A stretch of 64,000 bases of DNA, from positions 62,001 through 126,000 of the forward strand of contig NZ_BMOK01000003.1 of NCBI RefSeq assembly GCF_014647035.1, written 5' to 3'. Below are positions 1 to 7,052 of this stretch, one piece after another. Source of the DNA: Sporolactobacillus putidus (GTDB lineage: Bacteria; Bacillota; Bacilli; Bacillales; Sporolactobacillaceae). Positions within the stretch are counted from its first letter, which is position 1, and each line of letters begins with the position of its first letter. Below the pieces are notes generated by a model. It was not told where the DNA came from. It ran no database searches and was given only the letters and a program-made list of their open reading frames with translations. A program made the position numbers and the translations under genes.

Positions 1-1
1 T

Positions 2-415
2 GTGAAGCCTTTCAGCCCCCGGGAAGTTGTACTCAGGGTAAAGGCTCTTTTGCGGCGCTCGTCCAAGACAAAATTTTTTGAAACGGACACAACGGCGAAA
101 AACATCATTGTTTTTCCTCACCTGATGATTGATCACGATGCGCATCGTGTGAAGGTTGATAATCAGGAGGTCAATCTGACACCAAAGGAATATGAGCTTT
201 TGTATTATCTGTCGCAAAATCCCGACAAAGTTTTCTCACGGGAACAGCTGCTTAAAGATGTCTGGAATTATGAGTTCTTCGGGGATTTGAGGACCGTAGA
301 TACGCACGTCAAGCGTTTGAGGGAAAAACTAAACCATATATCCGAGGAAGCGGCGAACATGATTGTGACCGTATGGGGTGTCGGCTATAAAATCGAGGTA
401 GAGACAGAGGGATGA
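2..415 (+). CDS. resD: ResD-type response regulator, C-terminal part (cut by window start)
   Basis: This is the C-terminal part of an OmpR/PhoB-family DNA-binding response regulator. The first visible residues (VKPFSPREVVLRVKALLRRS) are the end of the receiver domain, so the gene begins outside the window. A winged-helix DNA-binding domain follows, with the motifs LTPKEYELLYYLSQNPDKVF, TVDTHVKRLREKL and TVWGVGYKIE. Its stop overlaps the start of the histidine kinase gene by four bases (ATGA), which indicates translational coupling. In B. subtilis ResDE controls respiration and oxygen-limitation genes. The assignment to ResD rather than another OmpR-type regulator rests on the ResE partner and on the nearby fer, ypbB and recS genes. 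Confidence 0.85.
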   Translation: MKPFSPREVVLRVKALLRRSSKTKFFETDTTAKNIIVFPHLMIDHDAHRVKVDNQEVNLTPKEYELLYYLSQNPDKVFSREQLLKDVWNYEFFGDLRTVDTHVKRLREKLNHISEEAANMIVTVWGVGYKIEVETEG

Positions 416-2205
416 TCTGGCGAAGCATTATTGGAAAATTATGGGCGACAATCATTGCGCTTGTAACCATTGTCCTGCTTTTTCTGACGATTCTTCTGCT
501 TCAGCTTTTTGAGAATAATAACCTATTGCAAGCCGAACTTCAATTGGAAAAAATAGGAAATAAAATTGTGCAGATCGTGGAAAAATCAAACGGCGGTTCG
601 GCGGCGTGGTCATCGATTTCGGACATTGTCGATGTCTACTCGGCTGGAAGTGCGGTAATCTCCGGCAACAGTTACTGGCATTCTCCTGAGGCTGACGGTC
701 TTCCGAATTTGAGCCGCCGTTTTTTGGAATCGGATACAGTTCTCAAAAAAGCACTTAACGGCAACCAGCGTGTAGCCAGGCAAAGCAGTTTCACAGTTAG
801 CGTTAATGGCCGTGAAACGAGCGAACGGCTGATGATTGTCGGAGTCCCGCTTCAGATGAAGTCCGGAGCCCGGGGGGCTGTCTACGTCTTTCAGCCGCTG
901 CAGGTTGCTCAGAATACTATGAATCAATCAGATAAGCTGATTTATATCAGTGTGGGTATTGCGATTATTTTAACCACTTTCTTTGCATTCTTTCTTTCAA
1001 CACGAATTGGTGCGCCGCTCAGAAAAATGCGAACAGCAGCTCTTCAGGTCGCACTTGGGAACTTTGACATCAATGTTCCGGTCGTAACGCGTGACGAAGT
1101 CGGCGAACTTGCCGTTGCTTTCAATAATATGAGAAAAAAACTGAAGACCAATATGACGGCACTGAATCAGGAGAAGGAGCAGCTGTCCGGAATTGTAAAT
1201 AATATGGCGGACGGCGTTCTGATGCTTGATGATCAGGGCAGGATTCTGACGAGCAATCCGCCGGCCGACCGTTTTCTCCGCTCATGGAACTTCGAACAGA
1301 GTGCTGAGACAGACAACACGACGCAGGCACCGGATGTCCTGACCAACTTGTTTCAGGAAGTGGCCGCAGAAGGCAGGCAGAAAATTCATGAGGTGAGCTC
1401 GCAAGGCTATTTCTGGGTGGTGATCATGACACCGCTCTATGATCAGGACAGAGTGCGCGGGGCAGTTGCCGTGCTTCGCGACATGACTGAAGAACGCCAC
1501 ATCGATCAAATGAAAACAGGGTTTATTGCCAATGTCAGCCATGAACTGCGCACGCCGATTGCCATGATGCAAGGATACAGCGAAGCGATCATTGATGATA
1601 TCGCCCAGACGGAACAGGAAAAAAAAGATATGGCGCAGATTATTCTGGATGAATCAAAGCGGATGGGACGTCTCGTAAGCGAACTTCTGGATCTCGCCAA
1701 ACTTGAGGCCGGACACTTTCAGCTCGATAAGAAAGAAGTTCCGCTTGCCGATTTTCTCGGCCACGCAGTGTATAAGTTCAACAATCTGGCCAAAGAAACG
1801 GGAATCAGCCTGAATATGGAGACGAAGATTAGCGAGAGTATGCGTTTTGAGCTTGATCCCGACCGTATTGAACAAGTCTTAACCAACTTAATCGATAACG
1901 CAATCCGGCATACGAAAAAGGGCGGGGCGGTTAACGTCGGTGTCAGTCTGGAAGAGGAACAGGTGGTTGTTCGTGTGCGGGATACAGGGACAGGCATTTC
2001 TAAAAAGGATCTTCCTTTTGTTTTCGAACGCTTCTACAAAGAAGATAAAGCGAGAACGAGAGGAAAGTCCGGAACCGGACTGGGACTTTCGATTGCGAAA
2101 CATATTATTGAGGCACACGGTGGCGAGATCAGTGTGAACAGCAGGAAGGGGGAGGGAACGACTTTTCGTTTTACCCTTCCTTTCACGCAAAATGTCTTAT
2201 CCTGA
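412..2205 (+). CDS. resE: ResE-type membrane sensor histidine kinase
   Basis: A membrane sensor kinase of 597 residues, close to the 589 known for B. subtilis ResE. A first membrane helix lies near residues 12-30, then an extracytoplasmic sensing region to about 177 and a second helix near 178-198. HAMP (about 199-250) and PAS (about 255-365) domains follow. The HisKA domain carries NVSHELRTP with the phospho-accepting His at residue 377. The ATPase domain shows an N box (NLIDNAIRH), DTGTGI and GTGLGLSIAKHI. The stretch after the H box (QGYSEAIIDDIA, DESKRMGRLVSELLDLAKLE) matches ResE as I recall it. It shares ATGA with resD. No clear terminator follows. Confidence 0.9.
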   Translation: MIWRSIIGKLWATIIALVTIVLLFLTILLLQLFENNNLLQAELQLEKIGNKIVQIVEKSNGGSAAWSSISDIVDVYSAGSAVISGNSYWHSPEADGLPNLSRRFLESDTVLKKALNGNQRVARQSSFTVSVNGRETSERLMIVGVPLQMKSGARGAVYVFQPLQVAQNTMNQSDKLIYISVGIAIILTTFFAFFLSTRIGAPLRKMRTAALQVALGNFDINVPVVTRDEVGELAVAFNNMRKKLKTNMTALNQEKEQLSGIVNNMADGVLMLDDQGRILTSNPPADRFLRSWNFEQSAETDNTTQAPDVLTNLFQEVAAEGRQKIHEVSSQGYFWVVIMTPLYDQDRVRGAVAVLRDMTEERHIDQMKTGFIANVSHELRTPIAMMQGYSEAIIDDIAQTEQEKKDMAQIILDESKRMGRLVSELLDLAKLEAGHFQLDKKEVPLADFLGHAVYKFNNLAKETGISLNMETKISESMRFELDPDRIEQVLTNLIDNAIRHTKKGGAVNVGVSLEEEQVVVRVRDTGTGISKKDLPFVFERFYKEDKARTRGKSGTGLGLSIAKHIIEAHGGEISVNSRKGEGTTFRFTLPFTQNVLS

Positions 2206-2332
2206 ATCGCCATCTCCGGAGTTTCCAGTCATAAGGCTGGTTCTTTCGAAAAACCTTGGTTCGCACCCACTTTTTTAAATCCGTCTCTTGACAGATCGCG
2301 TTTCATTGATTATGATTAGGTCGTAAATAAAA

Positions 2333-2346
2333 TGTAAGGGTTTTCA
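2333..2346. promoter_or_regulatory. possible weak cre (CcpA) site
   Basis: TGTAAGGGTTTTCA fits the cre consensus TGWNANCGNTNWCA at every fixed position except one central base (C to G). It lies 194 bases before gnd. A central mismatch usually weakens CcpA binding, so this is a weak call that gains some support from the perfect cre site before the gluconokinase gene. Confidence 0.3.
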
Positions 2347-2481
2347 TGTCGGTTCGATGCTAGTTATAATTGAACGTATAAGGTTTTCGTAAAACGTTCA
2401 ACGGATAGAATTGTAGTTGTCTGTTGTTGTGTGTTTTATTAGTGAATTTTGCGGACGTTTGCAAAGAGTCAATCAGTTTTA

Positions 2482-2502
2482 ACTTGTCGACAAGTATACA
2501 AA
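2482..2502. promoter_or_regulatory. GntR operator upstream of gnd
   Basis: The perfect 14-base palindrome ACTTGTCGACAAGT (2482-2495) is followed by ATACAAA. The 19 bases from 2484 recur with one change at 5252-5270, before the gluconokinase gene. The layout (ACTTGT, two bases, ACAAGT, then ATAC) closely resembles the B. subtilis gnt operator as I remember it. The GntR regulator encoded between the two sites is the likely ligand. The site sits 38 bases before the gnd start, as expected for repression. Confidence 0.8.
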
Positions 2503-2539
2503 TTGATTAAAAGATCGCTGTTTGAATGGGGTGTTGTAA

Positions 2540-3439
2540 ATGGAAATAGGCATGATCGGTTTAGGAAAAATGGGGCAGAATCTGACTTTGAATATGTCTG
2601 AACATGGTTTTCATGTTAAAGCCTTCGACATTTCCGAGCAAGCCGTTCATCAATTAAAAGACAAAGAAAATGTTGCCTGTTTTATTAAATTGGATGAATT
2701 GATTCGTCACTTAAAGAAACCCAGAGTTCTCTGGCTTATGGTACCGGCCGGAAAACCGACGGAAGAAACGGTAAAAAAGCTCCTGAGTTGCCTTGACGAA
2801 GGTGATATTGTTTTGGACGGCGGCAATTCAAAGTACACAGACTCAATTAAGAACTATAAGCTGTTTCAGCAGATCGGCGTATCTTTTTTGGATGTCGGGA
2901 CTTCAGGCGGTATGGAGGGAGCAAGAAAAGGTGCGTGTCTGATGGTGGGCGGCGATAGGAAAACATTTGATTTTGTCGAGCCTTTGTTCAAAGCTGTCAC
3001 CGTTCCGGATGGCTATTTATATACAGGGGAATCCGGGAGCGGCCATTTCCTGAAAATGGTTCACAACGGCATTGAATACGGTATGATGGAATCCCTGGCG
3101 GAGGGTTTCGAAGTTCTGGATAAAAGCCGGTTCAACTTTGACAATCAGGCGGTCGCGAAAGTCTGGAACCATGGTTCTGTCATCAGGAGCTGGCTCGTTG
3201 AATTACTGGAAGATGCTTTTTCCAAAGATAACAACCTTGAACATATCAGCGGTGTAATGGAATCGTCAGGGGAAGGGCAGTGGACGGTTGAGACGGCGAT
3301 TGATCTGAAAGCGTCCACACCGGTGATCGCTCTTGCGTTGATTATGCGTTACCGCTCGCTTGAAAGCGATACGTTTACCGGTAAAGTTGTTGCGGCTTTG
3401 CGAAATGAATTTGGCGGCCATCCGGTTGTCAAAATTTAA
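2540..3439 (+). CDS. gnd: Short-form 6-phosphogluconate dehydrogenase (decarboxylating, YqeC/GntZ-like)
   Basis: It oxidatively decarboxylates 6-phosphogluconate to ribulose 5-phosphate. At 299 residues it belongs to the short, YqeC-like form rather than the ~470-residue Gnd. The dinucleotide motif GLGKMGQN is at residues 7-14, and an acidic residue follows the second strand (AFDIS), which suggests NAD+ rather than NADP+. The family signatures DVGTSGG and HFLKMVHNGIEYGMM (catalytic Lys about residue 170) are both present. The ATG at 2540 gives the family N-terminus, and a GGGGTG run lies before it. A GntR operator lies just upstream and a transaldolase gene follows after about 60 bases, so the pair probably forms an oxidative pentose-phosphate branch for gluconate. 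Confidence 0.9.
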   Translation: MEIGMIGLGKMGQNLTLNMSEHGFHVKAFDISEQAVHQLKDKENVACFIKLDELIRHLKKPRVLWLMVPAGKPTEETVKKLLSCLDEGDIVLDGGNSKYTDSIKNYKLFQQIGVSFLDVGTSGGMEGARKGACLMVGGDRKTFDFVEPLFKAVTVPDGYLYTGESGSGHFLKMVHNGIEYGMMESLAEGFEVLDKSRFNFDNQAVAKVWNHGSVIRSWLVELLEDAFSKDNNLEHISGVMESSGEGQWTVETAIDLKASTPVIALALIMRYRSLESDTFTGKVVAALRNEFGGHPVVKI

Positions 3440-3502
3440 TGGACAGATTTTTTAGAGAGCTCACATCACAATTTCATTATTAAGCAGATGGAGGGATTTC
3501 GA

Positions 3503-4216
3503 ATGGATAACAATCTGAAAGTGAAAATCTACGCGGACGGTGCCGTGCTGAGCGACATGCTCTCCGCCTATCAGTCCGGTTTTGTCTCGGGCTTCACGAC
3601 CAATCCGAGCCTGATGAAGAAGGCGGGCGTCACAGACTATGTCGCCTTCGCCCAGGAAGTGGTTGAAGAGATTCCTGATCTGCCGCTGTCCTTTGAAGTG
3701 TTCGCGGACGATTTCGAGACGATGGAAAAAGAGGCGGAGAAAATCCATTCCTTCGGCCCGAATGTCTTCATCAAGATTCCGATCACGAACACGAAGGGCG
3801 AATCGTCCATCCCACTGATCCGCAAGCTGGAAGCCAAAGGCTATTCACTGAATGTAACGGCGATTCTAACGACGGAGCAGGTCGAGGCGACGGTCGAGGC
3901 ACTGAACCCGGAAGTGGAGAACATTGTCTCCGTCTTTGCCGGCCGGATCGCCGACACAGGGCGCGACCCGATTCCGTACATGAAAAAATCCGTCGCGATC
4001 TGCCGGTCGAAAAAAGGCGCAAACCTGCTCTGGGCCAGCTCGCGCGAACTGTTCAACGTCTATGAGGCGGACCGGCTCGGCGTCGACATCATCACCTGCA
4101 CGCCGGAAATTGTCGGGAAACTGAAGAAAGTCGGCAAGCCGCTCGAGCAGGTGTCGCTCGACACGGTCAAAGGCTTCAATAAAGACATTCAGGCGCTTGG
4201 CTATTCGATTCTGTAA
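3503..4216 (+). CDS. tal: Transaldolase-family protein
   Basis: A 237-residue transaldolase/fructose-6-phosphate-aldolase family protein. Family marks are FTTNPSLM near the N-terminus, the Schiff-base Lys strand VFIKIPITNTKGES, NVTAILTTEQ, VSVFAGRIADTGRD and LLWASSRE. Start: I prefer ATG 3503, because GGAGGG at 3490-3495 lies seven bases before it; an upstream ATG at 3488 has no such site. The gene follows gnd and precedes gntR, so it likely recycles pentose phosphates from gluconate. Its base composition is higher in G+C than gnd (two sampled 60-base lines had 34 G/C each, against 17 and 29 in gnd). This may mean strong codon bias or separate acquisition. Confidence 0.85.
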   Translation: MDNNLKVKIYADGAVLSDMLSAYQSGFVSGFTTNPSLMKKAGVTDYVAFAQEVVEEIPDLPLSFEVFADDFETMEKEAEKIHSFGPNVFIKIPITNTKGESSIPLIRKLEAKGYSLNVTAILTTEQVEATVEALNPEVENIVSVFAGRIADTGRDPIPYMKKSVAICRSKKGANLLWASSRELFNVYEADRLGVDIITCTPEIVGKLKKVGKPLEQVSLDTVKGFNKDIQALGYSIL

Positions 4217-4351
4217 TTTTATTAAAATTTTTTCTAAAATCCAGCTGTTTCCTTCTTATTTTGAAAGTGCAGCCGCACGCTTGATCTTTTAAAAATAGAT
4301 TGTTTCCAGGTGTCTTTTTCCGAAAAACAAGTGAATTTTTGGTGGAAATGC

Positions 4352-4384
4352 TTACATCATACGTAAATTTACTGTATTATGTAA
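4352..4384 (+). promoter_or_regulatory. gntR promoter embedded in a large dyad
   Basis: A -35-like TTACAT (4352-4357) and a -10-like TATTAT (4375-4380) are separated by 17 bases. The whole stretch is an imperfect inverted repeat from TTACAT to ATGTAA (4379-4384), centred on GTAAATTTAC. A dyad lying over both promoter elements looks like an operator, perhaps for autoregulation. Its sequence differs from the TTGTCGACAA operators elsewhere in the cluster, so a different protein may bind it. Confidence 0.55.
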
Positions 4385-4510
4385 CATGTACCCTCGAATG
4401 CTTATTCAGGCTTATTGTTAAAAAAAACCGCTTTCGACGGTAAATGTACACAGGTGTTGTTCCATCTGCAGAGCATCCCCCTGAATTCATTTGAAATAGG
4501 AGACCTGATC

Positions 4511-5191
4511 ATGCAATTTCCCCCACTATGGATGAAAGGCGCTTCTCTAGGAGAGCGTATCGCCAATGTTCTTAGACTGCGGATTGTCAGTGGCGAGATT
4601 AAACCGGGCAGTATTTTGTCTGAAAACAAGATCGCCAAAGACTTTGGAACCAGCAGGTCGCCGGTCCGCGATGCGATGAAGGCGCTGTCTGCCGACGGGC
4701 TGATTAATCTGGAACGGATGGGGGCGGTTGTGTTAGGCCTTGATTTGAAGGATATACAGGAATTATATGATGTACGCTATCTCATCGAAAGTTTCGCCCA
4801 ACAGCGAATTCCGGAGCAAAATCTTGAGAATCTTGTATTGACGCTGAATCAGATTGTCGATCAAATGGAACTGGCGCTCAAGTATCAGAATCAAAGCGAG
4901 TTTGCCTATCAGGATCTGACATTCCATGAAACGATCATTATCAAGACCAATCACATGCGAATATTGAATCTTTGGAACGGCCTTCGGCATCTTGTGATGG
5001 CGGTTATTCTCGTGACGACGGAAGAGGTGTTTTCACACGGAGATGATCACGTCGAATGGGTGATCGAAAAACATCGAAAGATCATAAGAGGGTTGCAGAC
5101 GAAACAGCAGGCCGCCATCGAAAAATCGGTTCAAGAGTACTTCTCCGATTCAAAACAGACTCTAAACAAGGCTTTTCCGCCGAGTGAGTAA
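4511..5191 (+). CDS. gntR: GntR/FadR-family transcriptional regulator of gluconate genes
   Basis: A 226-residue regulator with an N-terminal winged helix (residues about 10-75, containing LRIVSGEIKPGSIL, SENKIAKDFGTSRSPVRDA and LINLERMGAVVL). An all-helical FCD-type effector domain follows, with YDVRYLIESFA and FHETIIIKTNH. The start is ATG 4511, with TAGGAGAC ending eight bases before it; a longer reading frame upstream would need a poor TTG. The protein lies between gnd-tal and gluconokinase, and two matching palindromes occur in front of both units. By analogy with B. subtilis GntR it should repress until gluconate is present. Confidence 0.85.
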   Translation: MQFPPLWMKGASLGERIANVLRLRIVSGEIKPGSILSENKIAKDFGTSRSPVRDAMKALSADGLINLERMGAVVLGLDLKDIQELYDVRYLIESFAQQRIPEQNLENLVLTLNQIVDQMELALKYQNQSEFAYQDLTFHETIIIKTNHMRILNLWNGLRHLVMAVILVTTEEVFSHGDDHVEWVIEKHRKIIRGLQTKQQAAIEKSVQEYFSDSKQTLNKAFPPSE

Positions 5192-5251
5192 ATAGAGAAG
5201 CACGCATAAAAATGGTTTTTAATGCAAAGGGCTTATTTGAAACAAAAAAAG

Positions 5252-5270
5252 TTGTCGACAAGTAGACAAA
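5252..5270. promoter_or_regulatory. GntR operator upstream of gluconokinase
   Basis: TTGTCGACAAGTAGACAAA differs from the site before gnd (2484-2502) at one base. The core TTGTCGACAA is a perfect 10-base palindrome. It lies downstream of gntR and about 200 bases before gntK, so gntK-edd-eda is probably a second GntR-controlled unit. Confidence 0.75.
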
Positions 5271-5300
5271 AGAGAAGAAAGGTCTAAAATTCATCATTTA

Positions 5301-5314
5301 TGAAACCGCTGTCA
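5301..5314. promoter_or_regulatory. cre site (CcpA), full consensus match
   Basis: TGAAACCGCTGTCA satisfies every fixed position of TGWNANCGNTNWCA. It lies between the GntR operator and gntK, so catabolite repression of gluconate use by CcpA is likely. Confidence 0.65.
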
Positions 5315-5327
5315 TTAATAACAATTA

Positions 5328-5341
5328 CGTAAGCGCTTTAC
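5328..5341. promoter_or_regulatory. possible second cre-like site
   Basis: CGTAAGCGCTTTAC has the typical AAGCGCTT core but fails the outer consensus positions. It sits 14 bases after the full cre match, so it may be an auxiliary site or chance. Confidence 0.3.
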
Positions 5342-5465
5342 TTTTGGGGCTTGCAAAAGACGGCAGGGTTTCGTGCATTGACTTATAAATCAATCTTTTT
5401 TCATCATCTGAATGAAATGAGCAGACATTTTACTAAGTATAAATTCATAAAAAAGGGTGTTTACG

Positions 5466-7010
5466 ATGAAAAAATCTTATATGATCGGTGTCGATATTGG
5501 AACGACGAGTACTAAGGCCGTACTCTACGAAACAAGCGGAAAAGTTGTGTCGCATGATAACCAGGGTTATCCGCTTTATACGCCGACTGCTCTGATCGCC
5601 GAGCAGGATCCGGAAGAAATTTTTCAGGCTGTGCTAAGCGCTGTGAAAAATGCGATCAGCAAATCCGGGGTTTCTTCTGAGAGTGTGAAGTTTGTTTCAT
5701 TCAGTTGCGCGATGCACGGCGTGATACCGGTGGATGCTGACGGAAAACCGCTGATGAGATGCATGACCTGGGCGGATAACCGCAGCGTGGACTGGAGCAG
5801 GCGGCTGAAAAACGAAATGGGCGGTCATGCGATTTACTTGAGGACAGGAACGCCTATTCATCCGATGTCTCCGATAACCAAATTGCTTTGGCTGCGTCAC
5901 GAGAACCCTGAGATTTTTTCCAGGGCAGCCAAGTTTATCTCTATAAAGGAATATGTCTTTCACAAGCTGTTTGGCCGGTATGTCATTGACTATTCGATCG
6001 CCTCATGTACCGGCCTGCTGAATCTGGCTCATCTGGACTGGGACCGGGAAGCGCTGGAAATAGCCGGGATTACACCGGAGCGTCTGTCCGAACTTGTTCC
6101 GACCACTTATATCCTGACAGGCATGGATCGGACATTTTCGGAGCAGATGAATCTTAAGACCGATACTCCGTTCGTGATCGGAGCGAGTGACGGGGTGCTT
6201 TCCAACCTGGGCGTAGACGCCATACAGCCCGGAGTCGTGGCGGTGACAATTGGAACAAGCGGAGCGATACGAACCGTCATCGATCAGCCGAAGACCGATC
6301 CAAAGGGAAGACTTTTTTGCTACGAGCTTACCGACAAAATGTGGGTGGTTGGCGGCCCCGTAAATAATGGCGGCGGTGTTCTGCGGTGGGCGAAGGACGA
6401 ATTTGCCGCTTCTGAAGTTGAAACAGCAAAGCGGCTCGGAATCAATCCTTATGACGTGCTGACCAAGATGGCCGAACGCGTCAGCCCAGGGTCGGACGGT
6501 CTGATTTTTCAGCCTTATTTCAGCGGCGAACGTGCGCCTCTCTGGAATCCGAATGCCCGCGGCGCTTTTTTCGGACTGACTTTGCACCATCAAAAACAGC
6601 ATATGATTCGCTCTGTACTTGAGGGGATTATTTTCAACTTGTACAGTGTGCTGCTTGCCATGCGGGAGCAAACCGGTGAACCCAGAAAAATACAGGCAAC
6701 AGGGGGATTTGCCCGTTCCCCGCTCTGGCGCCAGATGATGGCCGATATTTTCAATCAGCCAGTCAGTGTGCCGGAAAGCTTCGAAAGTTCCTGCCTCGGA
6801 GCCGCAGTGCTGGGGCTGCATGCAACGGGAGAAGCGGACTCGCTCTCGGTGGTTTCTGATATGGTAGGCGCCATTCATCGGCATGTGCCGATCAAGGAAA
6901 ACGTCGTGATTTATGAACAGCTTTTCCCAATCTTTATTCGTCTTTCACGGAAACTGGAGGAGGAATGGAGCGATATCGCGGCATTTCAGCGGGCCTTATT
7001 CAAAGAATAA
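5466..7010 (+). CDS. gntK: Gluconokinase (FGGY carbohydrate kinase)
   Basis: A 514-residue FGGY-family kinase predicted to phosphorylate gluconate to 6-phosphogluconate in the cytoplasm. The N-terminal nucleotide-binding motif GVDIGTTSTKAVLYE and the substrate-region motif CMTWADNRS are present. Further on are GASDGVLSNLG, VTIGTSGAIR, the C-terminal signature FQPYFSGERAPLWNP and ATGGFARSPLWRQMMADI. I start it at ATG 5466, eight bases after AAAGGG; a GTG at 5457 is possible. It is the first gene of a likely gntK-edd-eda operon behind a GntR operator and a cre site. The substrate is inferred from the gnd, gntR and eda neighbours; other FGGY sugars cannot be excluded by sequence alone. Confidence 0.88.
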   Translation: MKKSYMIGVDIGTTSTKAVLYETSGKVVSHDNQGYPLYTPTALIAEQDPEEIFQAVLSAVKNAISKSGVSSESVKFVSFSCAMHGVIPVDADGKPLMRCMTWADNRSVDWSRRLKNEMGGHAIYLRTGTPIHPMSPITKLLWLRHENPEIFSRAAKFISIKEYVFHKLFGRYVIDYSIASCTGLLNLAHLDWDREALEIAGITPERLSELVPTTYILTGMDRTFSEQMNLKTDTPFVIGASDGVLSNLGVDAIQPGVVAVTIGTSGAIRTVIDQPKTDPKGRLFCYELTDKMWVVGGPVNNGGGVLRWAKDEFAASEVETAKRLGINPYDVLTKMAERVSPGSDGLIFQPYFSGERAPLWNPNARGAFFGLTLHHQKQHMIRSVLEGIIFNLYSVLLAMREQTGEPRKIQATGGFARSPLWRQMMADIFNQPVSVPESFESSCLGAAVLGLHATGEADSLSVVSDMVGAIHRHVPIKENVVIYEQLFPIFIRLSRKLEEEWSDIAAFQRALFKE

Positions 7011-7052
7011 TAAGAGCTTCAGTGCCGGTGGTCTAAGAAAAAAAGGGAAGCG

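Noticed and set aside
6003-6884. Long open frame (293 codons) on the minus strand inside gntK
   Set aside because: The plus-strand gene is a clear FGGY kinase; the minus frame has no family features and is a shadow of codon bias.
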